Shown: positions 42,158 to 51,269, counted from the stretch's first letter. The stretch is DNA of 64,000 nucleotides from Paenibacillus_T sp033239625 (GCF_033239625.1 NZ_BTCK01000023.1:1-64000); one strand, 5' to 3'. Notes: generated by a model from the sequence alone, not told the origin. Program-made: numbers and translations.

Positions 42158-44077
42158 TTACTCATGTGCTTTCCGCTGAATCTCTTCCCGCACACGTTCA
42201 GCGAACAGGGCAATGTCCATGCTGCCGAGATCGCCTTCGCCGCGTCGGCGCACCGCGACCGTGCCGCTTGCTTGTTCCTTCTCGCCCAGCACGAGCATAT
42301 AAGGGATTTTGGCTAGCTGTGCGGCACGGATTTTGTACCCGAGCTTCTCGCTGCTCTCGTCGACTTCTACCCGAATGCCCTGCTCGATCAGCTGTTTCCT
42401 GACCTCATAGGCATAGTCGACATAATGGTCGGAGACCGGCAGCAGCTTCACCTGCACAGGAGCGAGCCATACCGGGAACAGTCCGGCGAAGTGCTCCGTC
42501 AGTATCCCGATGAATCGGTCGATCGAGCCATACACGGCGCGATGAATGACGACGGGACGATGCTTGCCGTTATCCTCGCCAATGTAGGACAGCTCGAATT
42601 TATCCGGCATCTGGAAGTCGAGCTGGATCGTCGCGCATTGCCAGCTCCGCTTCAAGGCGTCACGGATATGGAAGTCGATCTTCGGCCCATAGAACGCGCC
42701 GTCGCCTTCGTTAATTCGATACTGAACGCCGCGGTTGTTGAGCACGTTGCTCAGCGCCGCCTCGGCCTGATCCCACAGCTCCTGCGAGCCCATCGAGTCT
42801 TCAGGGCGCGTCGACAGCTCCATTGCGTAGGAGAAGCCGAACACGCTGTAGATCTGGTCGATCAGCGCGATGACGCGGTCGATCTCGGCTTCGATCTGAT
42901 CTGAGCGGACGAAGATATGCGCATCATCCTGGCAAAATGTCCGTACGCGCATCATTCCGTTCAGCGCACCGGAAAACTCATGGCGGTGCACCTGCCCGAA
43001 TTCAGAGATGCGAATCGGCAGCTCGCGGTAGGAGTGCCGGGCATTTTTATAAATAAGCATGTGGCCTGGACAGTTCATCGGCTTGAGCGCGAATCGGCTG
43101 TCGTCCACATCCGTGAAATACATATTGTCTTTGTAGTGATCCCAGTGTCCGGATTGCTCCCATAGACGCTGGTTCATCATGAGCGGCGTACGCACTTCGT
43201 CGTACTGCTGCCGGCTTTGCACTTCGCGCAGGAAGCTTTCCAGCTCATTGCGGATGACCATGCCATGGCGAAGATAGAACGGCATGCCCGGCGCTTCCTC
43301 GGAGAACATGAACAGCTCCAGCTCCTTGCCGAGCTTGCGATGATCACGTTTCTTCGCTTCCTCCAGCAGCATCAGATGCTCGTCAAGCTGCGCCTGCTTC
43401 GGGAAAGCCGTGCCATAGATCCGTTGCAGCACCTTGTTGTTGGAGTCGCCGCGCCAGTATGCGCCTGCAATGCTTTGCAGCTTGAACGCCCGAATCCGAC
43501 CTGTCGACGGTAGATGCGGCCCGCGGCACAGATCAACGAATTCGCCCTGCTCATAGAGCGAGATGACGGCATCCGCTGGAAGCGCGTCGATCAGCTCAAG
43601 CTTCAAGTGATCGTGCTGCTGCTCGAAGATCTGTCTAGCCTCATCCCGGCTTGCTTCGCGCCTGCGAATGACGAGGTTGGCGGCTGCGATTGCGGCCATC
43701 TCTTTCTCGATCTTCGCGAGATCTTCAGGCGTCAACTGATGCTCCATGTCGACGTCGTAGTAGAAGCCGTCCTCGATCACAGGACCGATGCCGAGCTTCA
43801 CTGTGCTCCGGCCGTACAGCCTAGTTAATGCTTGGGCCATCAGATGCGCTGTGCTGTGACGGTAAATCTCAAGCCCTTCCTTGCTGTCTTGCGTAACGAT
43901 CTCTACGGAGCAGTCGGATTGAATCGGTGTGTATAGATCCACCAGCTTTCCGTCGAGTTTTCCTGCGATGGCCTTGTCCCTCAGGCTTGGGGATATTGCC
44001 GCAGCCACCTCTTCGATTGTTGTACCTGCCTGAATCTCTCTTGCTGCGCCGTTTGGCAAAATGACTTGAATCGCCAT
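42158..44077 (-). CDS. thrS: Threonyl-tRNA synthetase
   Basis: 639 aa. Domains in order: N-terminal TGS (~1-62), N2/SAD editing-like domain (~65-225; HSTAHLMAQAL carries the first His pair), class II catalytic core with motif 2 around FGQVHRHEFSGALNGMMRVR near 360 and motif 3 near 505, and an anticodon-binding domain (~535-639). It charges tRNA-Thr. Start 44077 (MAIQV) is set by AGGAGGG, 8-9 nt upstream; the GTG at 44086 is too close. Transcription is controlled by a Thr T-box in the leader. Confidence 0.97.
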   Translation of the reverse strand: MAIQVILPNGAAREIQAGTTIEEVAAAISPSLRDKAIAGKLDGKLVDLYTPIQSDCSVEIVTQDSKEGLEIYRHSTAHLMAQALTRLYGRSTVKLGIGPVIEDGFYYDVDMEHQLTPEDLAKIEKEMAAIAAANLVIRRREASRDEARQIFEQQHDHLKLELIDALPADAVISLYEQGEFVDLCRGPHLPSTGRIRAFKLQSIAGAYWRGDSNNKVLQRIYGTAFPKQAQLDEHLMLLEEAKKRDHRKLGKELELFMFSEEAPGMPFYLRHGMVIRNELESFLREVQSRQQYDEVRTPLMMNQRLWEQSGHWDHYKDNMYFTDVDDSRFALKPMNCPGHMLIYKNARHSYRELPIRISEFGQVHRHEFSGALNGMMRVRTFCQDDAHIFVRSDQIEAEIDRVIALIDQIYSVFGFSYAMELSTRPEDSMGSQELWDQAEAALSNVLNNRGVQYRINEGDGAFYGPKIDFHIRDALKRSWQCATIQLDFQMPDKFELSYIGEDNGKHRPVVIHRAVYGSIDRFIGILTEHFAGLFPVWLAPVQVKLLPVSDHYVDYAYEVRKQLIEQGIRVEVDESSEKLGYKIRAAQLAKIPYMLVLGEKEQASGTVAVRRRGEGDLGSMDIALFAERVREEIQRKAHE

Positions 44078-44129
44078 TTTGTTCACCCTCCTGATTGTTT
44101 AGAATCAAGTTAGGCGAAATGCGTGCAAA

Positions 44130-44425
44130 CACAAAAAAAGCACGCATCCCGCAAAGGGACGAGTGCTTGTAAACTCGTGGTTCCACCCTACATTTGACCT
44201 CTGATCCTACGGCTGCAGAACAGGGTCCTCATTGGCATCCGGTAACGGGGACGAGACGGTGATGAATACTTCCGCTAGCCGCAGCGGGTTCCACATCACG
44301 GCTACAAAGGGGTAACTTCATCGACATCGCTGAAGGAGCTCGCAGCGGGTGCTCCTCTCTCTGGGCAGGATGGATCGTTGAAATCATGTCTTTGATAATC
44401 GCCTTGGGATATAAAGCTTGGGACT
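44130..44425 (-). promoter_or_regulatory. T-box leader RNA of thrS (Thr specifier ACC)
   Basis: The T-box AGGGTGGAACCACGA lies at 44189-44175 and the terminator AAGCAC...GTGCTT at 44168-44133, followed by T7, on the minus strand. In stem I, CAAAG pairs with CTTTG and the triplet just 5' of it is ACC (44313-44311), a Thr codon, agreeing with the downstream gene. Uncharged tRNA-Thr should relieve termination. Confidence 0.95.
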
Positions 44426-44426
44426 G

Positions 44427-44456
44427 ATTATAGCGCTGGATGAATTGCGGTGTCAA
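44427..44456 (-). promoter_or_regulatory. thrS promoter
   Basis: Minus-strand TTGACA (44456-44451), 18-bp spacer, TATAAT (44432-44427): both hexamers are full consensus. Confidence 0.85.
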
Positions 44457-44537
44457 CATTGGAAATCAAAAGAAATTATTTTAAAATATTGGAATCGGGG
44501 CGGTTAGAGCTCCACATGGAAGAGAGGCTATGTACGT

Positions 44538-45041
44538 ATGGAGATTCGCCGCATTACCGAAGACGAAGTGCCGCAAGTATACGCACTAATGGTGGATGTA
44601 GTGTCGCGACTGCCGTCGAAAGAGCTATTCGCAATGGGCGACGAGGCTTACCTCTATGCGCATGTGGAGGAGTTGGGCGAGATCTATGGCGCCTATGAGG
44701 GAGATAAGCTTGTCGCCTACACGGTGCTGTCTTTTCCGGGGCAGCGCGATTGGAATCTCGGCAGTGAATTCGGCGTGCCTGCAGATGAGCTGGACAAGGT
44801 TGCTGTGCTCGAGGGGACGATCGTTCACGAATCCGTACGTGGACGCGGGCTCCAGCGAACGTTCACCCAATTGCGGGAGAAGCGGGCGAGAGAGCGTGGA
44901 TCGCTCTATCTGTACGGCACGGTTCATCCGGACAATACGCCAAGCAGGCGGAATCTGGAGGAAGCGGGCTTGACCATACGGTTTACGCGCCCGATGTACG
45001 GGGGCAATATGCGACACTGCTACGCCAAGCGGCTTGAATAG
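44538..45041 (+). CDS. GNAT N-acetyltransferase
   Basis: 167 aa. Acetyl-CoA loop VRGRGLQRTF near residue 101 and the C-terminal PDNTPSRRNLEEAGL near 135 mark a GNAT fold. Substrate unknown. GAGAGG lies upstream of the ATG. It is divergent from thrS, and its promoter lies in the short gap before its start. Confidence 0.88.
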   Translation: MEIRRITEDEVPQVYALMVDVVSRLPSKELFAMGDEAYLYAHVEELGEIYGAYEGDKLVAYTVLSFPGQRDWNLGSEFGVPADELDKVAVLEGTIVHESVRGRGLQRTFTQLREKRARERGSLYLYGTVHPDNTPSRRNLEEAGLTIRFTRPMYGGNMRHCYAKRLE

Positions 45042-45115
45042 ACGGCACCTTGTAAACATGCTATGATTTCAAGAGCAGCAATCTGGGGCGCAAACAATTG
45101 CGGAGGGACGCATAT

Positions 45116-45394
45116 ATGGTGAAACGTAACAACAATCGCGGTACGGGAGTGGACAAGCTGGACCACCGTGTAACCGTGCTTTTGAAGGAATGGGCGGGGC
45201 TTAGCGGCTTCTACGGCTATAAGGAATTCGGGCTGGAGGAAGTGCTTGCACTGCTCAATACAGCAGGTTGGAAAACAGACGTGGACGCGTCGGATCCAGC
45301 GGCACGCGTCGTCGTTCAGTTCAAGGACGGATCGGTCGTTCGCCGCAGCAAATTCACGCTCGACGAGAAGGGCCGCGCGCTCAAAGTATACTAG
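45116..45394 (+). CDS. Small basic protein, 92 aa, function unknown
   Basis: No membrane segment or signal. Sequence starts VKRNNNRGTGVDKLDHRVT and ends in a beta-like run (ARVVVQFKDGSVVRRSKFTL). I do not recognise the family. The ATG at 45116 has GGAGGG upstream and the gene ends in a terminator, so it is likely real. It follows the GNAT gene by 74 bp in the same direction. Confidence 0.6.
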   Translation: MVKRNNNRGTGVDKLDHRVTVLLKEWAGLSGFYGYKEFGLEEVLALLNTAGWKTDVDASDPAARVVVQFKDGSVVRRSKFTLDEKGRALKVY

Positions 45395-45403
45395 AAACGA
45401 ATA

Positions 45404-45443
45404 GAGGCATCCCGATGAAGCTTGGCGAATCGGGGTGTTTTTT
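45404..45443 (+). terminator. Terminator after the 92-aa gene
   Basis: CATCCCGAT (45408-45416) and ATCGGGGTG (45429-45437), then T7 overlapping the arm end. Confidence 0.82.
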
Positions 45444-45460
45444 CGTTGTGGAGAGTAAGT

Positions 45461-45618
45461 CATACTCGGTAGCCTGCAGCGTCAGGGGTGACAGGGGCAC
45501 GTCCGAGACGGCTGCAGGCTTGAGTATGCTCATGCCATGGGATGGTCAGTCCCAGACACCATGCGGTAATACGGCGCATTACGTTGTGGTGGGCCAGCGA
45601 CAGCGCTCAATGGCCCAC
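45461..45618. other. Strongly structured intergenic stretch, possible non-coding RNA
   Basis: Four successive inverted repeats: CATACTC-ggt-AGCCTGCAGC with GCTGCAGGCT-t-GAGTATG (45461-45480 / 45511-45528, 17 bp); TGGGA/TCCCA (45538-45542 / 45550-45554); GTAAT/ATTAC (about 45566-45582); and GTGGGCCA/TGGCCCAC (about 45589-45618). It matches no RNA family I recognise. The 98-codon frame through it (45415-45711) begins inside the terminator without an RBS. Confidence 0.4.
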
Positions 45619-45783
45619 ATGTTCATCATCGGAGAGCAGGCTGAAAAACCGCTTAATACCAGCTTAGCCGCCACTGAAAGTTGTACGTGCAGCAGCAAAT
45701 TGAACGAATGATGCGATTGAACGAGCGTATGAACGCGCAAGAGCGAGGAACAATACAAATAGTTAAAATCACGTCCAAAAGTT

Positions 45784-45820
45784 AACGTTGACGTAAACGT
45801 TGGTTTAGGATTACTATAAT
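45784..45820 (+). promoter_or_regulatory. Putative merR promoter
   Basis: TTGACG (45788-45793) followed after 18 bp by TACTAT (45812-45817), with TATAAT overlapping at 45815-45820. Two AACGTT palindromes (45784-45789 and 45796-45801) are 12 bp apart over the -35. Confidence 0.45.
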
Positions 45821-45856
45821 TCATGTCGTTAGGTACGGCAGTGGAGGTCTTAAAGG

Positions 45857-46282
45857 ATGGAAACTTACAAAATTGATGAAGTATCCAAAGTAACTGGACT
45901 AACGAAGCGCACGATCCGTTATTACGAGGAGCTTGGTCTGCTCATGTCCACGCAGCGGACGGAGGGCGGCATGCGGCTGTATTCGCAGGAGCATATCGAA
46001 CGGCTGAAGCAAATCGTGAGCGCACGCGACGTGCTCGGATTTTCGCTGCAAGAGATTCTCGATTTCGTTCAGCTTCGAGAGACGTTCGAAGGTCACCGAA
46101 CCTCGATCCAGAACACGGAGGATGCCGAGCAGAAGCGTCATCACCTGCAGGAGGTTGAGCGCGGTCTCGCGCAGCAGCTGCAGATGATCGATCAGAAGAT
46201 GGAGACGATGGCGCAGTTCAGACGAGAGAGGGAGCAGCTTCATCAACGAATTAAGGAAGCCATCCAGAACACTCTAACTTAA
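45857..46282 (+). CDS. MerR-family transcriptional regulator
   Basis: 141 aa. N-terminal winged helix-turn-helix (YKIDEVSKVTGLTKRTIRYY, then ELGLL ... GGMRLYSQEHIERL) and a long coiled-coil (~75-135) for dimerisation; no large ligand domain, so it is of the short MerR type. MerR proteins activate promoters with long spacers, commonly for efflux pumps. The next gene, 120 bp downstream in the same direction, is an MFS pump that it probably controls. AAAGG precedes the ATG. Confidence 0.92.
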   Translation: METYKIDEVSKVTGLTKRTIRYYEELGLLMSTQRTEGGMRLYSQEHIERLKQIVSARDVLGFSLQEILDFVQLRETFEGHRTSIQNTEDAEQKRHHLQEVERGLAQQLQMIDQKMETMAQFRREREQLHQRIKEAIQNTLT

Positions 46283-46289
46283 AGAGGTT

Positions 46290-46369
46290 GTTCAAAAAGG
46301 TTGCTTTTGATCACGAAGTATTACAAGAAGCGTATCGGCATCAGGTGCTGAAAACCGACCTTTTTGAAC
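46290..46369. repeat. Palindromic repeat element, copy B (80 bp)
   Basis: Perfect 12-bp inverted ends: GTTCAAAAAGGT (46290-46301) and ACCTTTTTGAAC (46358-46369). Internal GATCACGAAG and GGTGCTGAAAACCGA match copy A at 4320-4465. Located between the merR stop and the MFS start, 33 bp before the latter, so any merR-MFS transcript would carry a long hairpin. Confidence 0.75.
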
Positions 46370-46402
46370 ACGCATTTAAAGAAAAAAGGAGCCTGAGCAA
46401 CA

Positions 46403-47632
46403 ATGCAGCAATCCAAAGATTCACTTGCACCCAAATCAAGCATGTTCAGTCAGCCGATGGCGGTGTGGGCCGTTATTTTTGCCTGCATCATCGCATTCAT
46501 GGGCCTCGGTCTCGTTGACCCGATCCTCCCGTCGATCGCGAAGAACTTCAACGCATCGGACTCTGACGTGACGCTGCTCTTCACGAGCTATAATGCCGTC
46601 ATGGCCATTGCGATGCTCATTACCGGCGCGATTTCGTCGCGTATCGGCATTAAAGGAACGCTCATTCTTGGCGTAATCTTCATCGCGATTTTCTCCGCAC
46701 TCGGCGGCTGGTCGAACAGCGTAACAAGCCTTGTTCTGCTTCGCGGCGGTTGGGGCCTGGGTAACGCTATGTTCGTTGCAACGGCGCTGACGGCGGTTGT
46801 ATCGATGTCCAAGACGGGCGTTGCCAAGTCGATTATTCTCTTCGAGGTTGCCGTAGGTCTCGGCATCTCGGTTGGCCCGCTGCTCGGCGGCGAGCTTGGC
46901 TCGATCTCGTGGCGCGGACCATTCTTCGGCGTAGCATGCCTCATGGTCATCGCATTCATTCTGCTGATGACGCTGATGCCATCTCGCAAGAACAACGCTG
47001 CAGCGGCACCGAAACGCAAAACGTCGCTGCTCGATCCGTTCCGCGCTTTGAAGAACCGCGCGCTTCGTACGTTCGGTATCGCAGCATTCCTGTACAACTT
47101 CGGTTTCTTCACTTTGCTCGTATATGCGGCACTTGTACTCGGTCATATCCATCATTTCGACGAGCATCAGCTCGGTTATGTATTCCTCGGCTGGGGTCTC
47201 CTGCTGGCGTTCACGTCGGTATTTGTAGCGCCTAAGCTGCAGAAGTGGCAGGGTACGGTTCCTGCGATGTGCGTGCAGCTGTTCCTGTTCGCACTGACAT
47301 TGTTCGTTATTGCGAACTGGACTTACAACAAAGAGGTTGTTGTGTGGATGGTCGTTCTGTCCGGCGCATTCCTCGGGAACAACAACACGCTCATTACGAC
47401 GGGCGTCATGAACGCATCGACGATCGAGCGTTCGACGGCTTCGGCAGCGTACAGCTTCTTACGCTTCATCGGCGGCGCTATCGCGCCTTACCTTGCCGGT
47501 AAGCTGTCCGAGTGGTACAACCCGCACATGCCATTCACAGTTGGCGGTGTCTGCGTACTGTTGTCGGTTATCTTCCTGTGGTTGAACCGCAAGCATCTGG
47601 CGCATGTCGATGCAGTGGAAGGCCATCATTAA
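46403..47632 (+). CDS. MFS transporter, drug-efflux type
   Basis: 409 aa, 12 hydrophobic segments. The first loop ends in GLVDPILPSIAKNFNAS, typical of drug:proton antiporters with ~12 helices; motif C-like VGLGISVGPLLGGELG lies near residue 155. A basic cytoplasmic loop (RKNNAAAAPKRK) separates the two halves. It probably exports hydrophobic toxicants. AAAAGGAG precedes the ATG. The MerR gene just upstream is the likely regulator. Confidence 0.9.
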   Translation: MQQSKDSLAPKSSMFSQPMAVWAVIFACIIAFMGLGLVDPILPSIAKNFNASDSDVTLLFTSYNAVMAIAMLITGAISSRIGIKGTLILGVIFIAIFSALGGWSNSVTSLVLLRGGWGLGNAMFVATALTAVVSMSKTGVAKSIILFEVAVGLGISVGPLLGGELGSISWRGPFFGVACLMVIAFILLMTLMPSRKNNAAAAPKRKTSLLDPFRALKNRALRTFGIAAFLYNFGFFTLLVYAALVLGHIHHFDEHQLGYVFLGWGLLLAFTSVFVAPKLQKWQGTVPAMCVQLFLFALTLFVIANWTYNKEVVVWMVVLSGAFLGNNNTLITTGVMNASTIERSTASAAYSFLRFIGGAIAPYLAGKLSEWYNPHMPFTVGGVCVLLSVIFLWLNRKHLAHVDAVEGHH

Positions 47633-47656
47633 TCATTAAGCGGAATGAACAGCAGG

Positions 47657-47687
47657 TCGCCTCTATCTTCGGATAGGGGCGATTTTT
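47657..47687 (+). terminator. Terminator of the MFS gene
   Basis: TCGCC-t-CTATC and GATAG-g-GGCGA with TTCG tetraloop and T5. Confidence 0.88.
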
Positions 47688-47808
47688 GTATAGGTGCGGC
47701 CGGGTTGGGACGCGGTGCGGTGCAGGCCTTGTTTTATCCGATAAGTTCTGGGACAATACGATTATAAGAATATTGGAATGAATGGATGTAAAGTGAGGGC
47801 AACAACCA

Positions 47809-48870
47809 ATGAGTAAACCATCCGTATACGGATTTACGCAGGAGCAGCTGATCGAATGGCTGCAGCCGCATGGACATAAGAAGTTTCGCGCACAGCAAGT
47901 ATGGGATTGGCTGTATCGCAAGCGTGTTACCACGTTCGCCGAGATGACAGACGTGAACCCTGCCTGCATCGCGCTCTTGGAAGAGCATTATGCGATCAGC
48001 ACGCTGGAGGAGCATACGAAGCAGGTGTCGGCGGACGGCACGGTGAAGTTCCTGTTCCGATTGTCCGACGGCAACCTGATCGAGACGGTGCTTATGCGGC
48101 ACAAATTCGGTCTGTCGGTATGCGTGACGACGCAGGTCGGCTGCAACATCGGTTGCAGCTTCTGCGCGAGCGGGCTGCTGGCGAAGAGCCGGGACCTGAC
48201 GAGCGGCGAGATTACCGAGCAGATCATGAAGGTACAGCTATATCTGGACGCAGCAGGTCAAGGCGAGCGCGTCAGCCACATCGTCGTGATGGGCATCGGC
48301 GAGCCGTTCGATAATTACAAGCATATGTCCGACTTCATCAACACGGTGAAGGATCACAAGGGTCTCGCGATCGGACCGCGCCATATTACGGTGTCGACGA
48401 GCGGTCTGGCGGGCAAAATCCGCGAGTTTGCCGATTCCGACCTGAACACGAATCTGGCCGTTTCGCTTCATGCGCCGAATGATGAGCTGCGCACGCGCAT
48501 CATGAAGATCAACAAAGCGATTCCGATCGCGAAGCTGATGGATGCGATCGACTATTACTTGGAGAAGACCAATCGCCGCATTACGCTTGAGTATATTCTG
48601 CTCAAGGATGTGAACGATAAGGTCGAGCACGCGCTTGAGCTGGCGGAACTCGTCGGCGATCGCCGCGATCTTGTGAACGTCAACCTTATCCCATACAACC
48701 CGGTCGATGAGCACAGCCAATATCAGCGCAGCACGCCGGAAGCGATCGACGCCTTCTACGATGTGATGAAGAAGCAGAATGTAAGCTGCAGCGTACGTCT
48801 GGAGCATGGCGCGGACATTGACGCGGCATGCGGACAGCTGCGCAGCAAGCAGATTCGCAAGGAAGCGTAA
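47809..48870 (+). CDS. rlmN: RlmN-family radical SAM RNA methyltransferase
   Basis: 353 aa. Radical-SAM cluster motif CNIGCSFC near residue 110 (CxxxCxxC) and the catalytic mechanism's second Cys in DIDAACGQL near 341. GxGEP (MGIGEPFDN) and SLHAPNDELR segments are typical. RlmN methylates C2 of A2503 in 23S rRNA and A37 of some tRNAs. Cfr, which gives antibiotic resistance by C8 methylation, is a homologue; overall similarity to RlmN rather than Cfr favours the housekeeping role. RBS is modest (GTGAGGGC). Confidence 0.9.
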   Translation: MSKPSVYGFTQEQLIEWLQPHGHKKFRAQQVWDWLYRKRVTTFAEMTDVNPACIALLEEHYAISTLEEHTKQVSADGTVKFLFRLSDGNLIETVLMRHKFGLSVCVTTQVGCNIGCSFCASGLLAKSRDLTSGEITEQIMKVQLYLDAAGQGERVSHIVVMGIGEPFDNYKHMSDFINTVKDHKGLAIGPRHITVSTSGLAGKIREFADSDLNTNLAVSLHAPNDELRTRIMKINKAIPIAKLMDAIDYYLEKTNRRITLEYILLKDVNDKVEHALELAELVGDRRDLVNVNLIPYNPVDEHSQYQRSTPEAIDAFYDVMKKQNVSCSVRLEHGADIDAACGQLRSKQIRKEA

Positions 48871-48888
48871 GTGACTGTTCGATCAAAT

Positions 48889-48923
48889 AAAGCCTTCAAG
48901 CTCACGGAGCTTGAAGGCTTTTT
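48889..48923. terminator. Bidirectional terminator between rlmN and the aldo/keto reductase
   Basis: AAAGCCTTCAAGCTC and GAGCTTGAAGGCTTT, 15 bp perfect, 3-nt loop, T5 on the plus side. Confidence 0.92.
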
Positions 48924-48935
48924 GGCATAATCAGA

Positions 48936-49787
48936 TTAGAAATTGAAATTGTCCGGGTCCGGACCTACCCGCTCATCGCGGTTCAGGCTATTCAGCAGCG
49001 CCATGTCCTCATCGGACAGCGCGAAGTCGAAGACCGAGCCGTTCTCGGCGATCCGATGCGGCTTCACCGACTTCGGAATCGTCACAACGCCGTTCTGCAG
49101 ATCCCAGCGGATGATGATTTGGGAGACCGACTTGCCGTATTTGTCGGCCAGCCGAGCAATTGTAGGCTCATTCAGCAGTTGTCCCTGTTTCAGCGGCGAC
49201 CATGCTTCCAGTTGAATGCCGTTTGCCTTGCAGAATTCATGCAGCGGCTGCTGAGACAGATGCGGATGGTATTCGACTTGGTCGACCATCGGCACAACCT
49301 CTGCCCCTGCCATCACGTCCTCCAGATGATGCACGTGGAAGTTGCTGACGCCGATCGCCTTGACTCGGCCTTGCTTATACAGCGTCTCAAGTGCGCGCCA
49401 TGCTTCTTTGTACTTGCCTGCTTTGGGCCAGTGGATGAGATAGAGGTCGAGATACTCGAGTCCGAGCTTCGTCATCGTCACATCGAATGCAGCGAGTGTC
49501 TCTTCGTAGCCAAGATCAGCGTTCCATACTTTCGAGGTGACGAACAGCTCGGAGCGGTCGATGCCCGTCTCCTGAATCGCCTCGCGAATCGCTTGGCCTA
49601 CGCCTTGCTCGTTGCCGTATACAGCCGCTGTGTCGATGCTGCGATAGCCGAATTTGATGGCGGATTTGACCGCTTCGATGAGCGTGTCGCCTTCTTCAAC
49701 TTGGAATACGCCGAGGCCAAGCCAAGGCATCTTAACGCCGTTGCGAAGTGTTGTTGTGGATTGCAGATGTTGAGCTGTTGTAGTCAT
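48936..49787 (-). CDS. ytbE: Aldo/keto reductase (YtbE-like)
   Basis: 283 aa AKR barrel. Catalytic tetrad visible in DTAAVYGNE (Asp and Tyr), TSKVWN (Lys) and LIHWP (His); NADPH site IPKSVKPHRIAEN near residue 240. It reduces aldehydes or dicarbonyls. Start 49787 is set by GGAGG; longer frames lack a site. Gene order with the MFS gene and the divergent HxlR regulator is that of Bacillus ytbE-ytbD-ytcD, so the name is by family and synteny. Confidence 0.88.
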   Translation of the reverse strand: MTTTAQHLQSTTTLRNGVKMPWLGLGVFQVEEGDTLIEAVKSAIKFGYRSIDTAAVYGNEQGVGQAIREAIQETGIDRSELFVTSKVWNADLGYEETLAAFDVTMTKLGLEYLDLYLIHWPKAGKYKEAWRALETLYKQGRVKAIGVSNFHVHHLEDVMAGAEVVPMVDQVEYHPHLSQQPLHEFCKANGIQLEAWSPLKQGQLLNEPTIARLADKYGKSVSQIIIRWDLQNGVVTIPKSVKPHRIAENGSVFDFALSDEDMALLNSLNRDERVGPDPDNFNF

Positions 49788-49869
49788 TGAATTCGTCCTC
49801 CAGTAGATGTGGTTTGTTGTGTAGTGAACTTGTAATTGAGCTTGTAATTGAGCGCTTGAAATGGAACGG

Positions 49870-51078
49870 TTATGCAACAGAGCGGTCAGACTTAGGGTTA
49901 GTGTCTCTTTCTTCCAGCCTGCGCATCCATGCGGTCAGCAGCACGGCGCCGAATACCATAATGGCCCCAACCCAAGCCGTATGGACGAGACCTAGCTGCT
50001 CGGCGACGATGCCGCCGGTGTAGGCGCCGATCGCGATGCCGGCGTTGAATGCCGCAATATTGACGGCTGATGCAAAATCTTTGGCCTGCGGCGCGAACCG
50101 CTCAGCCAATATGACGACGTACACTTGCAGCCCCGGCACGTTCATGAACGCGAGCAGGCCGAGCAAGAATACAGTCACGAGCGCAGCGTCTTGGTACGGC
50201 GCGGTGAAGGTGAATACTAACAGCACGACAGCTTGAAGGGCGAACATATACAGCAGGGCGTGAGCCGGCTTGCGATTGGCTGCTTTGCCGCCGATGACGT
50301 TGCCGATTGCAATCGCGATGCCGTACAGCAGCAGAATGACAGCCGTTGTCCCTTCCTTGAAGCCGGATACGCTTGTGAGAAGCGGGGACAAATAAGTGAA
50401 GACAACGAATGTGCCGCCATAACCGAGCGCTGTCGTTGCGAAGGCTAGCAGCAGTCTGCCGTGTGCGACGAGCTTGAATTGTTCGCCGAGCTTAGCGGCT
50501 TGGCCGCGCGGCAGATTCGACGGGATGAGCGCGAGATGCGCGAGCATCGATACGATGCCGATTACGACGATCGCGGCGAATGCGTATCGCCAGCCGAGCT
50601 GCTGCCCGAGGAAGGTGCCGATCGGCACGCCCGTTACCGTCGCAATCGTCAGGCCCGAGAACATAAGCGCAATCGCGCTTGCTCGTTTGCTCTCCGGTAC
50701 GAGATCGGCAGCGATCGTCGACCCGATCGACATGAAGACGCCATGGGCGAACGCCGAGATGACGCGGGCGGCAAGCAGCACGCCGATGCTGGTTGCCGAA
50801 GCTGCAAGACCATTGCCGATAATGAACGTCAGCATGATGGCGATGAGCAGCCTTTTGCGCGGGATGCGAGCTGTCAGTGAAGTCAGAACAGGCGCGCCGA
50901 TCGTGACGCCCAGCGCATACAACGTTACGGTAAGGCCGGAAGTGGCCACCGATATATGCAAGTCATCGGAGATAAGCGGCAGCAGACCGACGCTGATGAA
51001 CTCCGTTGTACCAATTGCGAAGGCGCTCAAGGCAAGCATCAGAAGCGCCAGATTAGCTTGTTTGGGTTGAAGATGCAT
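49870..51078 (-). CDS. ytbD: MFS transporter (YtbD/AraJ-like)
   Basis: 402 aa with 12 hydrophobic segments. N-terminal FAIGTTEFISVGLLPLI and the motif A-like loop LTARIPRKRLL near residue 68 are typical of the YtbD/sugar-efflux-like DHA1 group. Substrate unknown; by context it may export the same electrophiles the adjacent reductase detoxifies. The 82-bp gap to the reductase contains no terminator. Divergent from the HxlR regulator across an operator-rich gap. Confidence 0.88.
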   Translation of the reverse strand: MHLQPKQANLALLMLALSAFAIGTTEFISVGLLPLISDDLHISVATSGLTVTLYALGVTIGAPVLTSLTARIPRKRLLIAIMLTFIIGNGLAASATSIGVLLAARVISAFAHGVFMSIGSTIAADLVPESKRASAIALMFSGLTIATVTGVPIGTFLGQQLGWRYAFAAIVVIGIVSMLAHLALIPSNLPRGQAAKLGEQFKLVAHGRLLLAFATTALGYGGTFVVFTYLSPLLTSVSGFKEGTTAVILLLYGIAIAIGNVIGGKAANRKPAHALLYMFALQAVVLLVFTFTAPYQDAALVTVFLLGLLAFMNVPGLQVYVVILAERFAPQAKDFASAVNIAAFNAGIAIGAYTGGIVAEQLGLVHTAWVGAIMVFGAVLLTAWMRRLEERDTNPKSDRSVA

Positions 51079-51208
51079 AATGAATCGTCCTTTACTTGTA
51101 CGTATTGCAAAGCCATTTGTTTCCCTAAGGGAAGCGGATTGTCGCCTAGTGGTGCTGACCGGCCGGTAAGTGCTATTATGGGGGTAGTGGGATCAAATAA
51201 ACAGTACG

Positions 51209-51264
51209 TACTTTCAAGTGCTATAGGTACTAGAAAGTAATATAGGCACTTTTAAGTGCCTATA
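51209..51264. promoter_or_regulatory. Operator cluster between ytbD-like and hxlR-like genes
   Basis: Two dyads: TACTTTC/GAAAGTA (51209-51215 / 51233-51239) enclosing AGTGC-TATA-GGTACT, and TATAGGCACTT-TT-AAGTGCCTATA (51241-51264, 11-bp perfect arms). Both share the AGTRC/GYACT core, consistent with two binding sites for one dimeric regulator, presumably the HxlR protein. Confidence 0.65.
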
Positions 51265-51269
51265 AGATA

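Noticed and set aside
45415..45711. 98-codon frame in the merR upstream region
   Set aside because: Start lies within the terminator stem of the preceding gene, no RBS, and the sequence follows inverted repeats.
47809..48870. Cfr-type antibiotic resistance methyltransferase
   Set aside because: The radical SAM motif and C-terminus fit both families, but overall sequence follows RlmN; no evidence for C8 methylation.
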